This document shows positions 8,080 through 19,000 of a stretch of DNA of 64,000 nucleotides, in pieces. Numbering within the stretch: the first letter of the stretch is position 1; every line of letters starts with the position of its first letter. The DNA comes from JAHDFB01 sp965658745 (GTDB taxonomy: Bacteria; Bacteroidota; Bacteroidia; Chitinophagales; Saprospiraceae), in assembly GCA_965658745.1 (NCBI GenBank), contig CBFHTK010000003.1, forward strand, positions 395,196-459,195, in the 5' to 3' direction. Below the pieces are notes generated by a model. It was not told the DNA's origin and ran no database searches. It was given only the letters and a program-made list of their open reading frames with translations. The translations under genes were made by a program, and so were the position numbers.

Positions 8080-9234
8080 TTAGTACAATTTCCCTTTCAA
8101 GATATTTCTGGAAATCACCATTCGCTGGATCTCACTAGTTCCTTCATAAATCTGAGTGATCTTAGCATCACGCATAAGTCTTTCAACATGGTATTCTTTT
8201 ACAAATCCATATCCGCCATGTACTTGCACAGCTTCTACTGTATGTTTCATTGCAACTTCTGAAGCAAAAAGCTTCGCCATACTACTAGCTGTTGAATAAT
8301 CTTCTCCCAGATCCTTCAATCGTGCAGCCTTGTGAACTAACAATCTTGCTGCTTCTATCTGAGTCGACATATCCGCAAGTTTGAATGCAATTGCTTGATG
8401 TTGAGCAATTGGCTTACCGAATGCTTCACGCTCTTTTGCGTAAGCTACTGCCAGTTCATAAGCTCCTGCAGCGATTCCTAAAGCTTGTGCCGCGATACCA
8501 ATTCTTCCTCCAGTTAATGTCTTCATGGCAAATTTAAATCCAAAGCCATCTTCACCAATTCTGTTTTCTTTTGGTACTTTCACATCATTGTACATAATCG
8601 TATGTGTATCTGATGATCGAATACCCAGTTTATCCTCCTTCGCACCGACAACAACACCTTCCCAATCAGCTTCTACAATAAATGCATTGATACCTTTGTG
8701 TCCTTTCTCACGGTCCGTCTGCGCAATAACAAGGTGAATGTTACTTGAACCCCCGTTTGTGATCCAATTTTTTGTTCCATTTAACAGATAGTAGTCACCT
8801 TTATCCTCAGCTGTTGTCCGTTGAGATGTTGCATCACTTCCTGCCTCAGGTTCGCTCAGGCAAAAAGCTCCGATATCTTCACCTGCAGCCAATCGAGGTA
8901 GATACTTTTCTTTTTGGGCGTCAGACCCATAAGTTTCCAGACCCCAGCAGACAAGTGAATTATTCACTGACATTATAACAGAACAAGAGTTATCAATCTT
9001 CGAAATCTCTTCGATCGCAATGACATACGAAAGTGTGTCCATTCCGCCACCTCCATACTTTTCGCCGACCATCATCCCCATAAATCCAAGTTCGGACATA
9101 CTCTTCACTTCCTCAGTGGGATACTTCATGTCTCTATCTCTATCGATAACGCCAGGCTTTAATTGCATCTGGGCAAAATCTCTAGCTGCTTCTCGCACTG
9201 CTTCGTGCTCTTCTGTATAATTGAAATTGATCAT
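8080..9234 (-). CDS. acyl-CoA dehydrogenase (short/medium-chain type)
   Basis: A 384-residue FAD enzyme that oxidises acyl-CoA to trans-2-enoyl-CoA in fatty-acid or branched-chain amino-acid degradation, passing electrons to ETF. The first signature GAFCLSEPEAGSDAT is at about 122-136; the FAD-side WITNGG follows at about 157-162. The C-terminal QVHGGYGFVKEYHVERLMRD and QIYEGTSEIQ carry the second signature and the catalytic Glu in the short-chain dehydrogenase position. Length and motifs are typical of butyryl-CoA dehydrogenase-like enzymes. It is 14 bp downstream of the DUF4286 gene and probably co-transcribed with it and aspS, ending at the terminator at 8022-8056. The exact chain-length preference cannot be read from sequence. 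Confidence 0.95.
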   Translation of the reverse strand: MINFNYTEEHEAVREAARDFAQMQLKPGVIDRDRDMKYPTEEVKSMSELGFMGMMVGEKYGGGGMDTLSYVIAIEEISKIDNSCSVIMSVNNSLVCWGLETYGSDAQKEKYLPRLAAGEDIGAFCLSEPEAGSDATSQRTTAEDKGDYYLLNGTKNWITNGGSSNIHLVIAQTDREKGHKGINAFIVEADWEGVVVGAKEDKLGIRSSDTHTIMYNDVKVPKENRIGEDGFGFKFAMKTLTGGRIGIAAQALGIAAGAYELAVAYAKEREAFGKPIAQHQAIAFKLADMSTQIEAARLLVHKAARLKDLGEDYSTASSMAKLFASEVAMKHTVEAVQVHGGYGFVKEYHVERLMRDAKITQIYEGTSEIQRMVISRNILKGKLY

Positions 9235-9248
9235 ATTTTGATTAAGGT

Positions 9249-9569
9249 TTATTTGCTTTCGTGTAATATTTCCATGACAGTGCGAAACGCAACTGCTTTC
9301 TCTCCATACTTCTCCTTGTGACTCTTTTGCAAGTCGGCTGCAAATTCTTTGTGGTAACGCTCAAATGCATCTTGATCAGGAGCTATATACTGTACAGCAA
9401 AAGTAACACCTTGTTGATCATCCAGATACATCAGTTGAGTAAATTTAAAGTCTACAAAACATCCTGTATTCATAACATCAAGAATATGACTATTGATCAT
9501 GTAAGACTTCCAATTATCAACCTCTTGGTGTTCCACCTTTACTGTTACATTGTATAATAGTTTTGCCAT
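9249..9569 (-). CDS. DUF4286 family protein
   Basis: A 106-residue cytoplasmic protein. It starts MAKLLYNVTVKVEHQEVDNW and contains YMINSHILDVMNTGCFVDFK and a C-terminal FRTVMEIL, all typical of the small DUF4286 family of Bacteroidota. The predicted fold is a ferredoxin-like alpha/beta domain, resembling the dimeric alpha-beta barrel stress-protein superfamily; this is an inference. It sits between aspS (68 bp upstream) and acyl-CoA dehydrogenase (14 bp downstream) on the same strand. Function is unknown. Confidence 0.85.
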   Translation of the reverse strand: MAKLLYNVTVKVEHQEVDNWKSYMINSHILDVMNTGCFVDFKFTQLMYLDDQQGVTFAVQYIAPDQDAFERYHKEFAADLQKSHKEKYGEKAVAFRTVMEILHESK

Positions 9570-9637
9570 CGTATTTGTTTTATGAGTCTAGCTCAAAAGG
9601 CCGAACTTATAAATTGGGCCAAGATAAATCACTATTA

Positions 9638-11410
9638 CTACTCTTTCTCCTCTAATTTCAAATCTAAAGACAACTCAGTTAATTGCTCTTTGGCAATCGG
9701 TGAAGGAGCGTCAATCATCATATCTCTACCCTGATTGTTCTTTGGAAAAGCAATGAAGTCACGTATACTAGCTTGCCCATTTAATACCGCACATAATCGG
9801 TCGAATCCAAATGCAATCCCTCCATGAGGTGGTGCCCCATATTCAAAAGCTCCCATCAAAAAGCCAAACTGAGCTTCGGCTTCTTCTTTTGAAAAACCCA
9901 GAAGATCAAAGTTCTTGGACTGTAAAGCTCGGTCATGTATTCTGATAGATCCGCCGCCTATCTCCGAACCATTTATCACTAAATCATAAGCATCAGCTCG
10001 AAGACTTTTCATCGTTTCGTGATCGCCATTTAGCATGCGAGCTTCATCTTCTTTTTTCGGTGCAGTAAATGGATGGTGCATTGCGTGAAAACGATTTGAA
10101 TCTTCGTCCCATTCAAGAAGAGGGAAATCAATCACCCATAATGGTTTAAAATCGCCCGGCTTTATTAAGTCGTGAACTCTTGCCATTTCAAGTCTCAGCT
10201 CGTTCAACTGCTTACGCGTTTTTTCTTCTTCACCAGAAAGAATAAACACAATGTCTCCATCTTCAGCTCCAAAAGCATCCTTCCATCCAGCGATTTGCTC
10301 ATCTGTATAGAACTTGCCAATACTGCTCTTTATCGTTTTATCTGCATTATACTTCACATACACTAGACCCTTGGCACCAATCTGAGGTCGTTGCATCCAT
10401 TCTGTCAATTTCTTGATATCCTTATTACTGTAGGAATCAGCTTTTCCTTTCACACAAATCCCAACTACAAGCTCTGCATCATCAAAAACTGAAAATCCAT
10501 GACCTTTGGCATGCTCATTCAATGAGACGAATTCCATGTCGAATCGTAAATCTGGCTTATCGGAACCGTATCTTTCCATCGCCTCATCGTATGACATCCT
10601 CGGAAAATCGGGTAAGTCTACATTGAGCGTTGTTTTAAAAAGGTGCTTAGTCAAGCCTTCAAAAGTCTCCAAAATATCATCTCTTGTAACAAATGACATT
10701 TCACAGTCTATCTGAGTAAACTCAGGTTGACGATCAGCTCTTAAGTCTTCATCTCGGAAACACTTTACGATTTGAAAGTATCTATCCATCCCAGCCACCA
10801 TCAGAATTTGCTTGAAAGTCTGTGGAGATTGCGGCAATGCATAAAATTGCCCTTCATTCATTCGACTTGGCACGACAAAGTCTCGAGCTCCCTCTGGTGT
10901 ACTCTTAATCAAATTAGGTGTTTCTACTTCGATAAAATTATTATCAGAAAGGTACTTTCTAGTTTCTAGGGATAATTTGGATCTGAATATTAAATTCTCT
11001 TTTACTGGATTTCTACGAATATCCATATAACGGTACTTCATCCGCAATTCTTCTCCTCCATCTGTCTCATCTTCTATTGTGAATGGAGGCGTTTTGGATG
11101 CATTCAATACTTCCAATGTATGTACATCGATTTCCACATCACCTGTTGGTCGGTTTGGATTTTTATTGCTTCGTTCACGAACAATCCCTGTAGCTCGTAA
11201 CACAAATTCACGACCCAATTTATTAGCTTGTTCAGCTAGGTCTTTTCGTTCTTCTTGATTGAAAACTAGTTGAGTTATTCCATATCGATCTCTAAGATCA
11301 ATAAAAGTTAATCCTCCAAAATTTCTACTAGCTTGTAACCAGCCACTCAATGTAACTTCTTGTCCTACGTGTTCTATACGAAGCGCTCCACAGTCATGCG
11401 ATCGATACAT
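9638..11410 (-). CDS. aspS: aspartyl-tRNA synthetase
   Basis: This class II synthetase charges tRNA-Asp. At 590 residues it is the long bacterial form with a GAD insertion. The N-terminal anticodon-binding OB fold spans about 1-105 (GWLQASRNFGGLTFIDLRDR). Class II motif 2 is FRDEDLRADRQPEFTQID at about 219-236. The bacterial insertion domain covers about 285-420, and motif 3 is GIAFGFDRL near 533-541, followed by FPKNNQGRDMMIDAPSP, the usual end of the catalytic domain. DUF4286 and acyl-CoA dehydrogenase genes follow on the same strand. A -7 element lies 60 bases upstream. Whether it also serves tRNA-Asn depends on gatCAB elsewhere. Confidence 0.98.
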   Translation of the reverse strand: MYRSHDCGALRIEHVGQEVTLSGWLQASRNFGGLTFIDLRDRYGITQLVFNQEERKDLAEQANKLGREFVLRATGIVRERSNKNPNRPTGDVEIDVHTLEVLNASKTPPFTIEDETDGGEELRMKYRYMDIRRNPVKENLIFRSKLSLETRKYLSDNNFIEVETPNLIKSTPEGARDFVVPSRMNEGQFYALPQSPQTFKQILMVAGMDRYFQIVKCFRDEDLRADRQPEFTQIDCEMSFVTRDDILETFEGLTKHLFKTTLNVDLPDFPRMSYDEAMERYGSDKPDLRFDMEFVSLNEHAKGHGFSVFDDAELVVGICVKGKADSYSNKDIKKLTEWMQRPQIGAKGLVYVKYNADKTIKSSIGKFYTDEQIAGWKDAFGAEDGDIVFILSGEEEKTRKQLNELRLEMARVHDLIKPGDFKPLWVIDFPLLEWDEDSNRFHAMHHPFTAPKKEDEARMLNGDHETMKSLRADAYDLVINGSEIGGGSIRIHDRALQSKNFDLLGFSKEEAEAQFGFLMGAFEYGAPPHGGIAFGFDRLCAVLNGQASIRDFIAFPKNNQGRDMMIDAPSPIAKEQLTELSLDLKLEEKE

Positions 11411-11470
11411 ATGATTTTATTCTTTGCGTGTTGAAAAATTAGCTGCTCAGTTTATCTGTACAACTAGGCG

Positions 11471-11478
11471 CAAAAATA
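11471..11478 (-). promoter_or_regulatory. -7 element for aspS
   Basis: Minus-strand TATTTTTG matches TAnnTTTG, with a leader of about 54 bases before the aspS ATG. No -33 TTG is seen at 17-21 bases. Confidence 0.35.
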
Positions 11479-11611
11479 AGAAAACAATGGCTTATACTAT
11501 AGGTCGATTTGTGCTATGAATCATAAATTATGATGAACACTTTCCATCATCAACTTCGTAATAGCTACCAAAGCTGGATAAGCGAACATTTAAAGGTAGC
11601 AGCAATCGTCA

Positions 11612-12313
11612 TTATATCTTGAATTCAACCCGCTCAGAATCACCTCTTTCACAGAATATATTCTGTTCTAAATAGAAGGTTTCTCCACCAACTTCCTTTT
11701 TGAATGACAAGGTTACTTTATTCATTCTATCCGAAAACAAAAAGAATTTTTCTACCTCAGCATTATTACCAAAATTGATTGTTCCGTAGCCAATATTCGG
11801 AGCAGTGACAAGATCACCATCTTTGGAATGTTCTTCGGTTAACTCAACTTTAACTTGCACTGAAAGAAGTGACGAAACTGAACTCTCAATAGCCAATTTA
11901 GATTGTGTATAATTGTAAAGTTCTATATCTCCCAGATCGACGGTTGAATTAAGGTCGCTAGAACTAAGTTGAAGTCGGACCTTTGAAGGCTCGTAAGTAC
12001 CGTCAGATCTTCTAGGGTCTCCAAAAACAAGATCCTCCCCGGAGCTATCTTCAATCAGAGTATCTGCAATAGAAATAGTAAACATACCCGAGTTGTCTGT
12101 TTTTACCTCAGCGACAATTCTATCAAGTGCGAAAACAAAAGATCCAAATGTACCTTCAATTCCAACGGTAATTTCCTCTAGGCTTTCACTTGTAAGTTTA
12201 TCAAAAACACGTCCTTGAATCGTATAACAGTTACTTGTACAAGGAACATATTCATCTTTACTGCAACTGAAAAGTAATAAGATTATGAGCAAAAAAAGAA
12301 TTGTGTTTTTCAT
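11612..12313 (-). CDS. secreted lipoprotein with carboxypeptidase-regulatory-like domain
   Basis: A 233-residue putative lipoprotein. The signal peptide is very hydrophobic (about residues 4-16) and ends in lipobox LFSC, Cys at about 17. After a short linker with two Cys (PCTSNC), residues about 30-130 read like a carboxypeptidase-regulatory-like (beta-sandwich) domain: YTIQGRVFDKLTSESLEEI and VKTDNSGMFTISIAD. The remaining 100 residues look like a second beta-sandwich. I do not recognise a named family. The gene stands between nudK and aspS on the same strand with about 170-200 bp on either side, so it may be transcribed alone. Confidence 0.75.
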   Translation of the reverse strand: MKNTILFLLIILLLFSCSKDEYVPCTSNCYTIQGRVFDKLTSESLEEITVGIEGTFGSFVFALDRIVAEVKTDNSGMFTISIADTLIEDSSGEDLVFGDPRRSDGTYEPSKVRLQLSSSDLNSTVDLGDIELYNYTQSKLAIESSVSSLLSVQVKVELTEEHSKDGDLVTAPNIGYGTINFGNNAEVEKFFLFSDRMNKVTLSFKKEVGGETFYLEQNIFCERGDSERVEFKI

Positions 12314-12483
12314 GATACTTCTATTTTACTTGTAAAACAAGTCTGAAACTAGATCAAAACTAGCAATTTGAGATTTAATACTAATTGTATTTAAGAATTC
12401 GAGACACTTATAGACAATCTCTAAGAAAAACAAAATGAATGGCGCTTTCTATGAAAATTGTAAAAAATCAGATTCGTTGGCGA

Positions 12484-13083
12484 TTAAAGCCGATAATAAT
12501 CCGAAAGGAATTTAGTGTGTAATTCTAACTTAGAAAGAAAAAAGTATTGTAGAGATAAAATAGTCTTTGCATCAATGAATTCTTGATTGAAAAGCATTGT
12601 CTCTGCTTCTTCTACAGATAGATACACAATTTCTATATCTTCATTTTCAGATATTAAGCCGCCTCCTTCTTGAATCTTCATTGAACTATCTACCTCGCAA
12701 TAATAAACGTACAACCGTTCATCCGTGCGTCCAGGAGATACATACATTTTCGCGATCAGCTCAAAATCTTGAACTTCATATCCAATTTCTTCCAGAACTT
12801 CTCGACGCATACTCTCTTCAGGAGTCTCGCTTTCAATACCTCCAGCTACAATTTCAAGGATATTGCCATCGTCCTTTCGAGCGGGATATCGATATTGTCG
12901 CACAAGAACAAACTGATTTCTGTCTTTATCAAAGATCAGAGCAGCTACAGAATCCCCTCTGCCAAAGTACTCAATCGTCTTCTCTACAGGTTTTCTGTTT
13001 ACCCCAGGTTGAATGTAAGTTGCTTCACGAAGATACAAATATCCGTCATGTAGGGTTTTTTCCTTTGCTTGATACTTTTCCAT
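12484..13083 (-). CDS. NudK-like Nudix hydrolase
   Basis: A 199-residue Nudix pyrophosphohydrolase. The Nudix box is at about 87-108 (GGIESETPEESMRREVLEEI); it is one residue shorter before the helix than the textbook GX5EX7REUXEEXGU, as also seen in NudK-type GDP-mannose pyrophosphatases. SPGRTDERLYVYYCEVD, GGGLISENEDIEI and the DAKTILSLQYF tail also resemble NudK more than ADP-ribose pyrophosphatase. The likely job is clearing nucleotide sugars or ADP-ribose in the cytoplasm. Its ATG overlaps the stop of sprA by one base (TAATG), so translation is probably coupled. Substrate should be treated as open between GDP-mannose and ADP-ribose. Confidence 0.88.
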   Translation of the reverse strand: MEKYQAKEKTLHDGYLYLREATYIQPGVNRKPVEKTIEYFGRGDSVAALIFDKDRNQFVLVRQYRYPARKDDGNILEIVAGGIESETPEESMRREVLEEIGYEVQDFELIAKMYVSPGRTDERLYVYYCEVDSSMKIQEGGGLISENEDIEIVYLSVEEAETMLFNQEFIDAKTILSLQYFFLSKLELHTKFLSDYYRL

Positions 13084-16000
13084 TAGAGGGCGCCTAGCTT
13101 AAGCTGTATCGTCAACCCACCTTGAATATTGGTAATTGGAAATGCATTGGTGGTTGCTGGGATAGATCTAGAATAATCAAAAAACAGTCGTAATCCCACA
13201 TTATCATTAACATCATATGTGATATTAGGATTAAATTTCCATGATCTTATCCCTCTCGTTGCTTGTGCACCACCTGAAATATCAAGTGTATGATTCCATA
13301 CAACATCGTCTCGATATCCAAAGTCTACATTAACAACAAGATTGTTACCTCTTGTATTGGTAACTTTTCCAAATCCACCTACACCTTTTGATCCTGAATT
13401 AGTAGAACCTGACTTAGTTTTCTTAGACTTCTTATTGTTGTTCTTCTGTCCAGTAAGAAAAGCAATATTCACATCTTGGAACGTATAGCCTCCGCCAACC
13501 ACAAACTCTTCAGCTCGAGTTTCAACCAATTCCTTAGCATAGAAATCCATCGCAAGATTTCTTGACTTCCTATATTCTATGTTAAAGTTTAGATCTGTTT
13601 TTGTTCTAAAGTTTATCCCGATTACTGGGGCAAATTCTTCAGATATTATTATCTGAGGTATATCGTATCTAGTGTAATAATTTGAAGACTGCAGCTGTAA
13701 TTCGCTGAAAGGGTCTAGAGCGGTATAATTTGGATCAGAATTAAAACTACTGATTCGCATTGTTGATTGATATCCGTGCTTCAAAGTGAAGCTTGAAAAA
13801 ATATCTGAGAACCACTTCAATTTAGAGAGTCCATTATAATTCAAGGTCCAGTTTGGTGCCGGAATATAATCGAGGGCTCTAATTCTATCACCTACGTAAA
13901 GGTCAACTTCATTTGGGGCCTGACCCTTATATGTTGCCAAGAAAGCAGGTATCAAAACATCTGTTGACTGTCGACCATATCCTGCTCGATAACCTATATC
14001 GTCTGGGTGTTCTCCCAAATCTGGCATTGGTAATCCTTTTTCCTGAGCTTCAGCTACTGCAGCTCCTTGCAATCTAGAAGATATAATTCGCCGATTATCT
14101 TCAAATTGAGAGAATATCGCGTCTTTGTCATTTCCCCACAATGTATTGATTGCTAAATATGTAACCTCAAAGGAGCCCATATCTCTCAAAATCAATTGCT
14201 GATAAGAATTGTCAAGTTGCTTAAATTCTTCAGAGTGATTGTTATTAAAAGTCTTCTTGAAATTGACTTCGATATCGAAATCTTTGTAGATTTCAAAATC
14301 AATCTTCATTTCAATATTTTGATTTTGCGTTTGTAAAACCTGTTGATTCAAAAACTGGCTCTCTGTAAACCACCCTTGGTTTGCACCTTGGTACAACCAA
14401 TTGTTATTATTGGTTGGATCAAGGTTTGGCTGTAATCCCGCCACAAAATCCCAACCAGGTGCACTAAATTGACTGTCAAGTCCCAAAAACCTCGACCGCC
14501 GTGTAATCCCTGGAATGGTTGTCCCAAAATTTTCTCTATAGGTTAACCTAGCGGTTCTTAGCGACAGAAATGGCCTTAGTAATGCCCGTTCTATTTTAGT
14601 TACATCTCTCTCTTTCTTCTCTTTGTCATCTTTCTTACTTCCCTTACTCGAACCTTTTTTCGAACTAGATCGAGAACTAGAACTTCGTCTGCTTCTTCGT
14701 CGCGAGGACTTCTTGTTTCCTTTCTCTATCTTAGTTAGATACTTTGACTTAAGGTATAATTTATCAAAGTTCAAAGTAGCTGTTAATTGCCGACTCTGTG
14801 TGTTTGAGACCACGTTACCAAGAGAATCTACGTTTAAAGATGCTCCGTCCCAAATATAGTCAGCAGCATAACTCGCCCGCAGCGAGGTCCAGTTTAATGC
14901 CTTAATTTGTCGAGTTGGCAAACTGTATTGCAGCGTAAAATTATGATTGTAATCCTTCGCTCTTCCTCCTTGCTGAAGATTAGTGTACATATAGTCTGAC
15001 CGCTCCCTTTGAGAAATATCATCAGGAGAACCTACAGTCTCTCCATATTCATTTTGAACCTCTTTGAAGCCACCAACTCCCACTACTCGCAGCTCATCAA
15101 TGATAGACTGATTATTTGCATTAAAACCAAAATTCAAACCTTTAGTGAAGTCCCATTGAAGGTTGTAGCGTCTATCCCAATTAAACCTTTGATCATAAAA
15201 CGTATAATCAAAATCTTCCGGAAGCCTATAAGAGCGCACATTTTTATATCGTGCTACTTCATTCTTGATACTAAAAGAATTTGGGAAAAAATTGAAATTA
15301 ATAATCTTCAATGGTGTCTTTGTCTTCTTGAACGGCTCCCAATATTTAACATTCCGATTATATGCGTAGTCAAGCGAAGCTAGATGAGTATCCGTCCTGT
15401 CTCTCTCAATAATCGGATCCTTATGATCTATTCTAGTAAAAGCATACGAAGTCGAAACATTGGAGATATCCCATGGCATTGCCTTCTTCTTCCCTTTCTT
15501 ATTCACCTTGACATTGGTCATATTGATTGTCGAGATTGAAGTTTGCTCTACAGCAACTTCCTTAATTTCATCAGCTCTGTCTGGAAATGCTGCTGTTTTA
15601 TCTCGAACTGTGATATCAAGATCAAAAGGGTCATACCTTGGTGTCTTAACTGTGTTTGCATACTGCGCGTACAATGGTAAAGATAACGGCAGATCTCCTG
15701 GCAAAAGCTTATTTAGATCTAATGTCGTTGCAAGACTATACTCCAAAATCTCTTCTTGGCTTCGTTGAGCTAGTTTTTGATCTAAAGATCCAAACCCTAC
15801 AGAACTATACGCCCCTGAAGCTGCAACGGTACCAAGATCCGCCATCTGAATATCTGCCCTTGCTAAACCAGCTACTCCTCCTCTTTCCTCAAGTCCCACA
15901 AGTCTTAATTCATTAACCCAAACTTCTCCACATGCGGCAGATTCCCTATAATTCCTGACGCCTATTTGTATACCTTTTATATAACCTAAAGTGGGGTTTC

Positions 16001-19000
16001 CGATTATACTTATCTCGTTATTGGCATTATTTGGATCGGTTTTTCTGTAAATACTCTTAGCTGGATAATTCAATACATTCCTTTCCAGTTTCAAGTCGGG
16101 AAGTTCTTGCAATGTAATATCCATCTTGTTGACATCTGGCCAAATATTGGCGGGGTCATCAATTGGGCCATTAGGGTCCGACAAGGTTAATGGAATCTCA
16201 TATTCGTAATAATTTTCGGTGAAATCTCGACCTATCCTTATGAATACCTTTAAGTCTCCGGGTTCATAATCATTGAGGGACTCTCCATGGAAAAAAAGCT
16301 GAAGACGCTCAAAGAGGCGCATATCCAACCTTGTAAGCTTATAAACTGTGGGTTCGCAATCTTTGGGAAATGGTTCTTCTCCTCGATAAGTGGTGGGTAA
16401 CTCGCAAAACTGCATTGCCAGCGCTTTTTCATTCTGTAGAACATTGACATTGTTTACCAGAACTCGCTGCCTTTGGATACCTGGAGGAAGCACATAATTA
16501 AATGGTGTCTTCTGAGCATTCTCCTCAATACTTACGGCATCAATTGCAAATTCCACCGGATTTGGTCCATCCGCACATGCAGTAACCAAACGTCTCCATT
16601 GATTTCTTATCAATTCAAAATTTGCTAGTCGTAATGTTTTTCTTGATTCAAATCCAGTCATGTACATACGCATAAACTGAATCGATCTGAAACCTTCTAT
16701 ATTACCTATCGTGTTATCGATATCCTCAATTGGAATTCTAAACCGATACCATCTCTCACTCTGATTTGGTCCTATGTCAACGACCTCACGTATCCAGTCT
16801 GTTTTACTCTGATCAATCTCTCCATTGTCATTGGCCAACTCAAGGACATACTCATAGTAATTTTCTCCTTGATCCAAAGAGCGATTTTGATTCAAATCTT
16901 CAATATCTGGGGTATACTTTCCTCGCTGGAATCTTTGTGGATTCTGATCGGGTGCATTTCCCTCAGAGTTATTAAATCTCTTAAGACGCTCTAGTGCTGA
17001 TTGAGTCTCTAAACTGTATATGGAATCATTGTTAAACGTGAAGAAATTATCGTCAGCAGGGTCAAGCTTAATTCTCGCAGAAGGATTATCGGCCAAGACA
17101 GCCGATACATACTCTTCAAATCGCTCATTTTCCGCAGCATCGCTCAATCCATCCAATCCTAAATCCTGCTTTGCTGCATTCTGAAGGTCAAAATTGATCG
17201 TCTTTGGTTGTAATAATGGAACATTCGCCCATTCTGTTTCGATTGTCGGTAATGGATTATTATCATCGAAAGTCAATCCATTCTCATAGAACTGTAGGTT
17301 ATCCTTAAGGACATCTTCCGATACATTACCAAGATTAAACTTCAGAAAACCTGATTCATTAGGAGCATGACTAGTTCCATCGGCAAAATCCATGAAGGGG
17401 TTCATCATCCAAAATTCAATATACTCTACGTTGAGTTGCTGGAAATCGTTGTTTTGCAGAAATCGCATAACCCCTCCCCATCGTTCTTCGGGGTTTTCAA
17501 GAATCATCATATTTCTGTCGTTATCCCATGATGCACCGGCTGAAACATCTGAACCGCCAGGTGGATCAAAATTGTAAGGACCTCTTTCGTCAGGATAAAA
17601 TGACATATCGAAGGTACGAATGAAGTTTATCTGAGAAGGTACTTGCGTAATATTTGGAAATAATTCTACACGGTTTACGAGTCTTGTGTAAGGGTCTTCT
17701 GTATCATCCTGATTTTGAAATTCTCTATCAAGAACGTACCAATTAAATCTTGCTCGATTATAGCCGTAAGATAAATCATTAGCACGATTAAACTCTGTAA
17801 ACTCACTGGGCGTAGAGGCTAAGATCCATTCATTAAAATTGAAATTACCTAGTGGAATTCCACTTGCTGAACCCTCAAAGTCATCAACCATGATGATCCG
17901 ATCATTCTCGGTATCATTTTGAATCGCTCTAGAATAACCAGGACGCAATGCGGCAACTTCAAGTTCTGAATTGATCGATGAGGCCGTACTTGTTGAGTAG
18001 AATGGAAGTTTATCCAAGGTTCTTGTCAGCCAAGGCAGTTCGTCTGTGTAGTTCATATCAAAACCAAAAATTCGGTTGTTGATTGGATCATCACCTATAT
18101 TAACTTTCTCAGTAAACGGCCTTTCAAAAAGATGCATATAAGTTGCCCCAATATTCATCTTATCGCTTACAGCATAATCAAGCCTTGTACCCAAAAGGTA
18201 TTTCCGCTGGAGATTAAAGAAACTATTATTTTCGAAAGATACACGAATCGGTATTCCTTGTTGAAGATAAGAGTCATTCAGAATTTTTACCCGTCCGATC
18301 CCATAATCTATTTCGTAATCGACATTTGGCACTAATACCTTACTTCCTGCACGAACCGTCACCGAACCTGGTGGAATATTAAAAGCCCCTAGTGATATCT
18401 CCGATGACACTGAGGATTTATATTCCCCCCTCATTGTAAATCGGTTCTTGTTCAGTTGTTCTCTCGCAAGCACGACTGTGTTGTTATACAGCTCTTCATA
18501 TGCAAGACTATCAGCAACTTGAGTATCTGGAATCAGGTTTCTAAGGCTTGAGCCAAAAGGCTCTAAAACCGGGAAGATCACTGCACCAGATCTAGGAATA
18601 ATCGTTACTCCAGGTACGAAATCAAAAATACCATCAGGTTGTGGATCTCCTTGAATATTTAACCTATCTAACTGGAAGACATTCAAAAGTGGGAACTCCC
18701 GTAAATTGTCAATCGGTATATAACGCTTTAAAGAACCGTCAGTGTTATCTTCGAAAAAGATATCAAATTTAAAGGTAGCAGGATCTACCTGAGCTGCCCC
18801 TACTGGATAAACGTTTTTCATCATCAAATCCCAATTGGGCTCGCTGATACTCTGAACTGACGATTTAAGCAATCTCGTATATATTACCTCCGAACTATCT
18901 TGAGTAGCGACATCATCAGCCAATTCCCCAACCTGATAAATATTGTCTCCGTTATACGTGTATGTATATTGATACGAAACTGCTAGAACTTGATTTGGTC

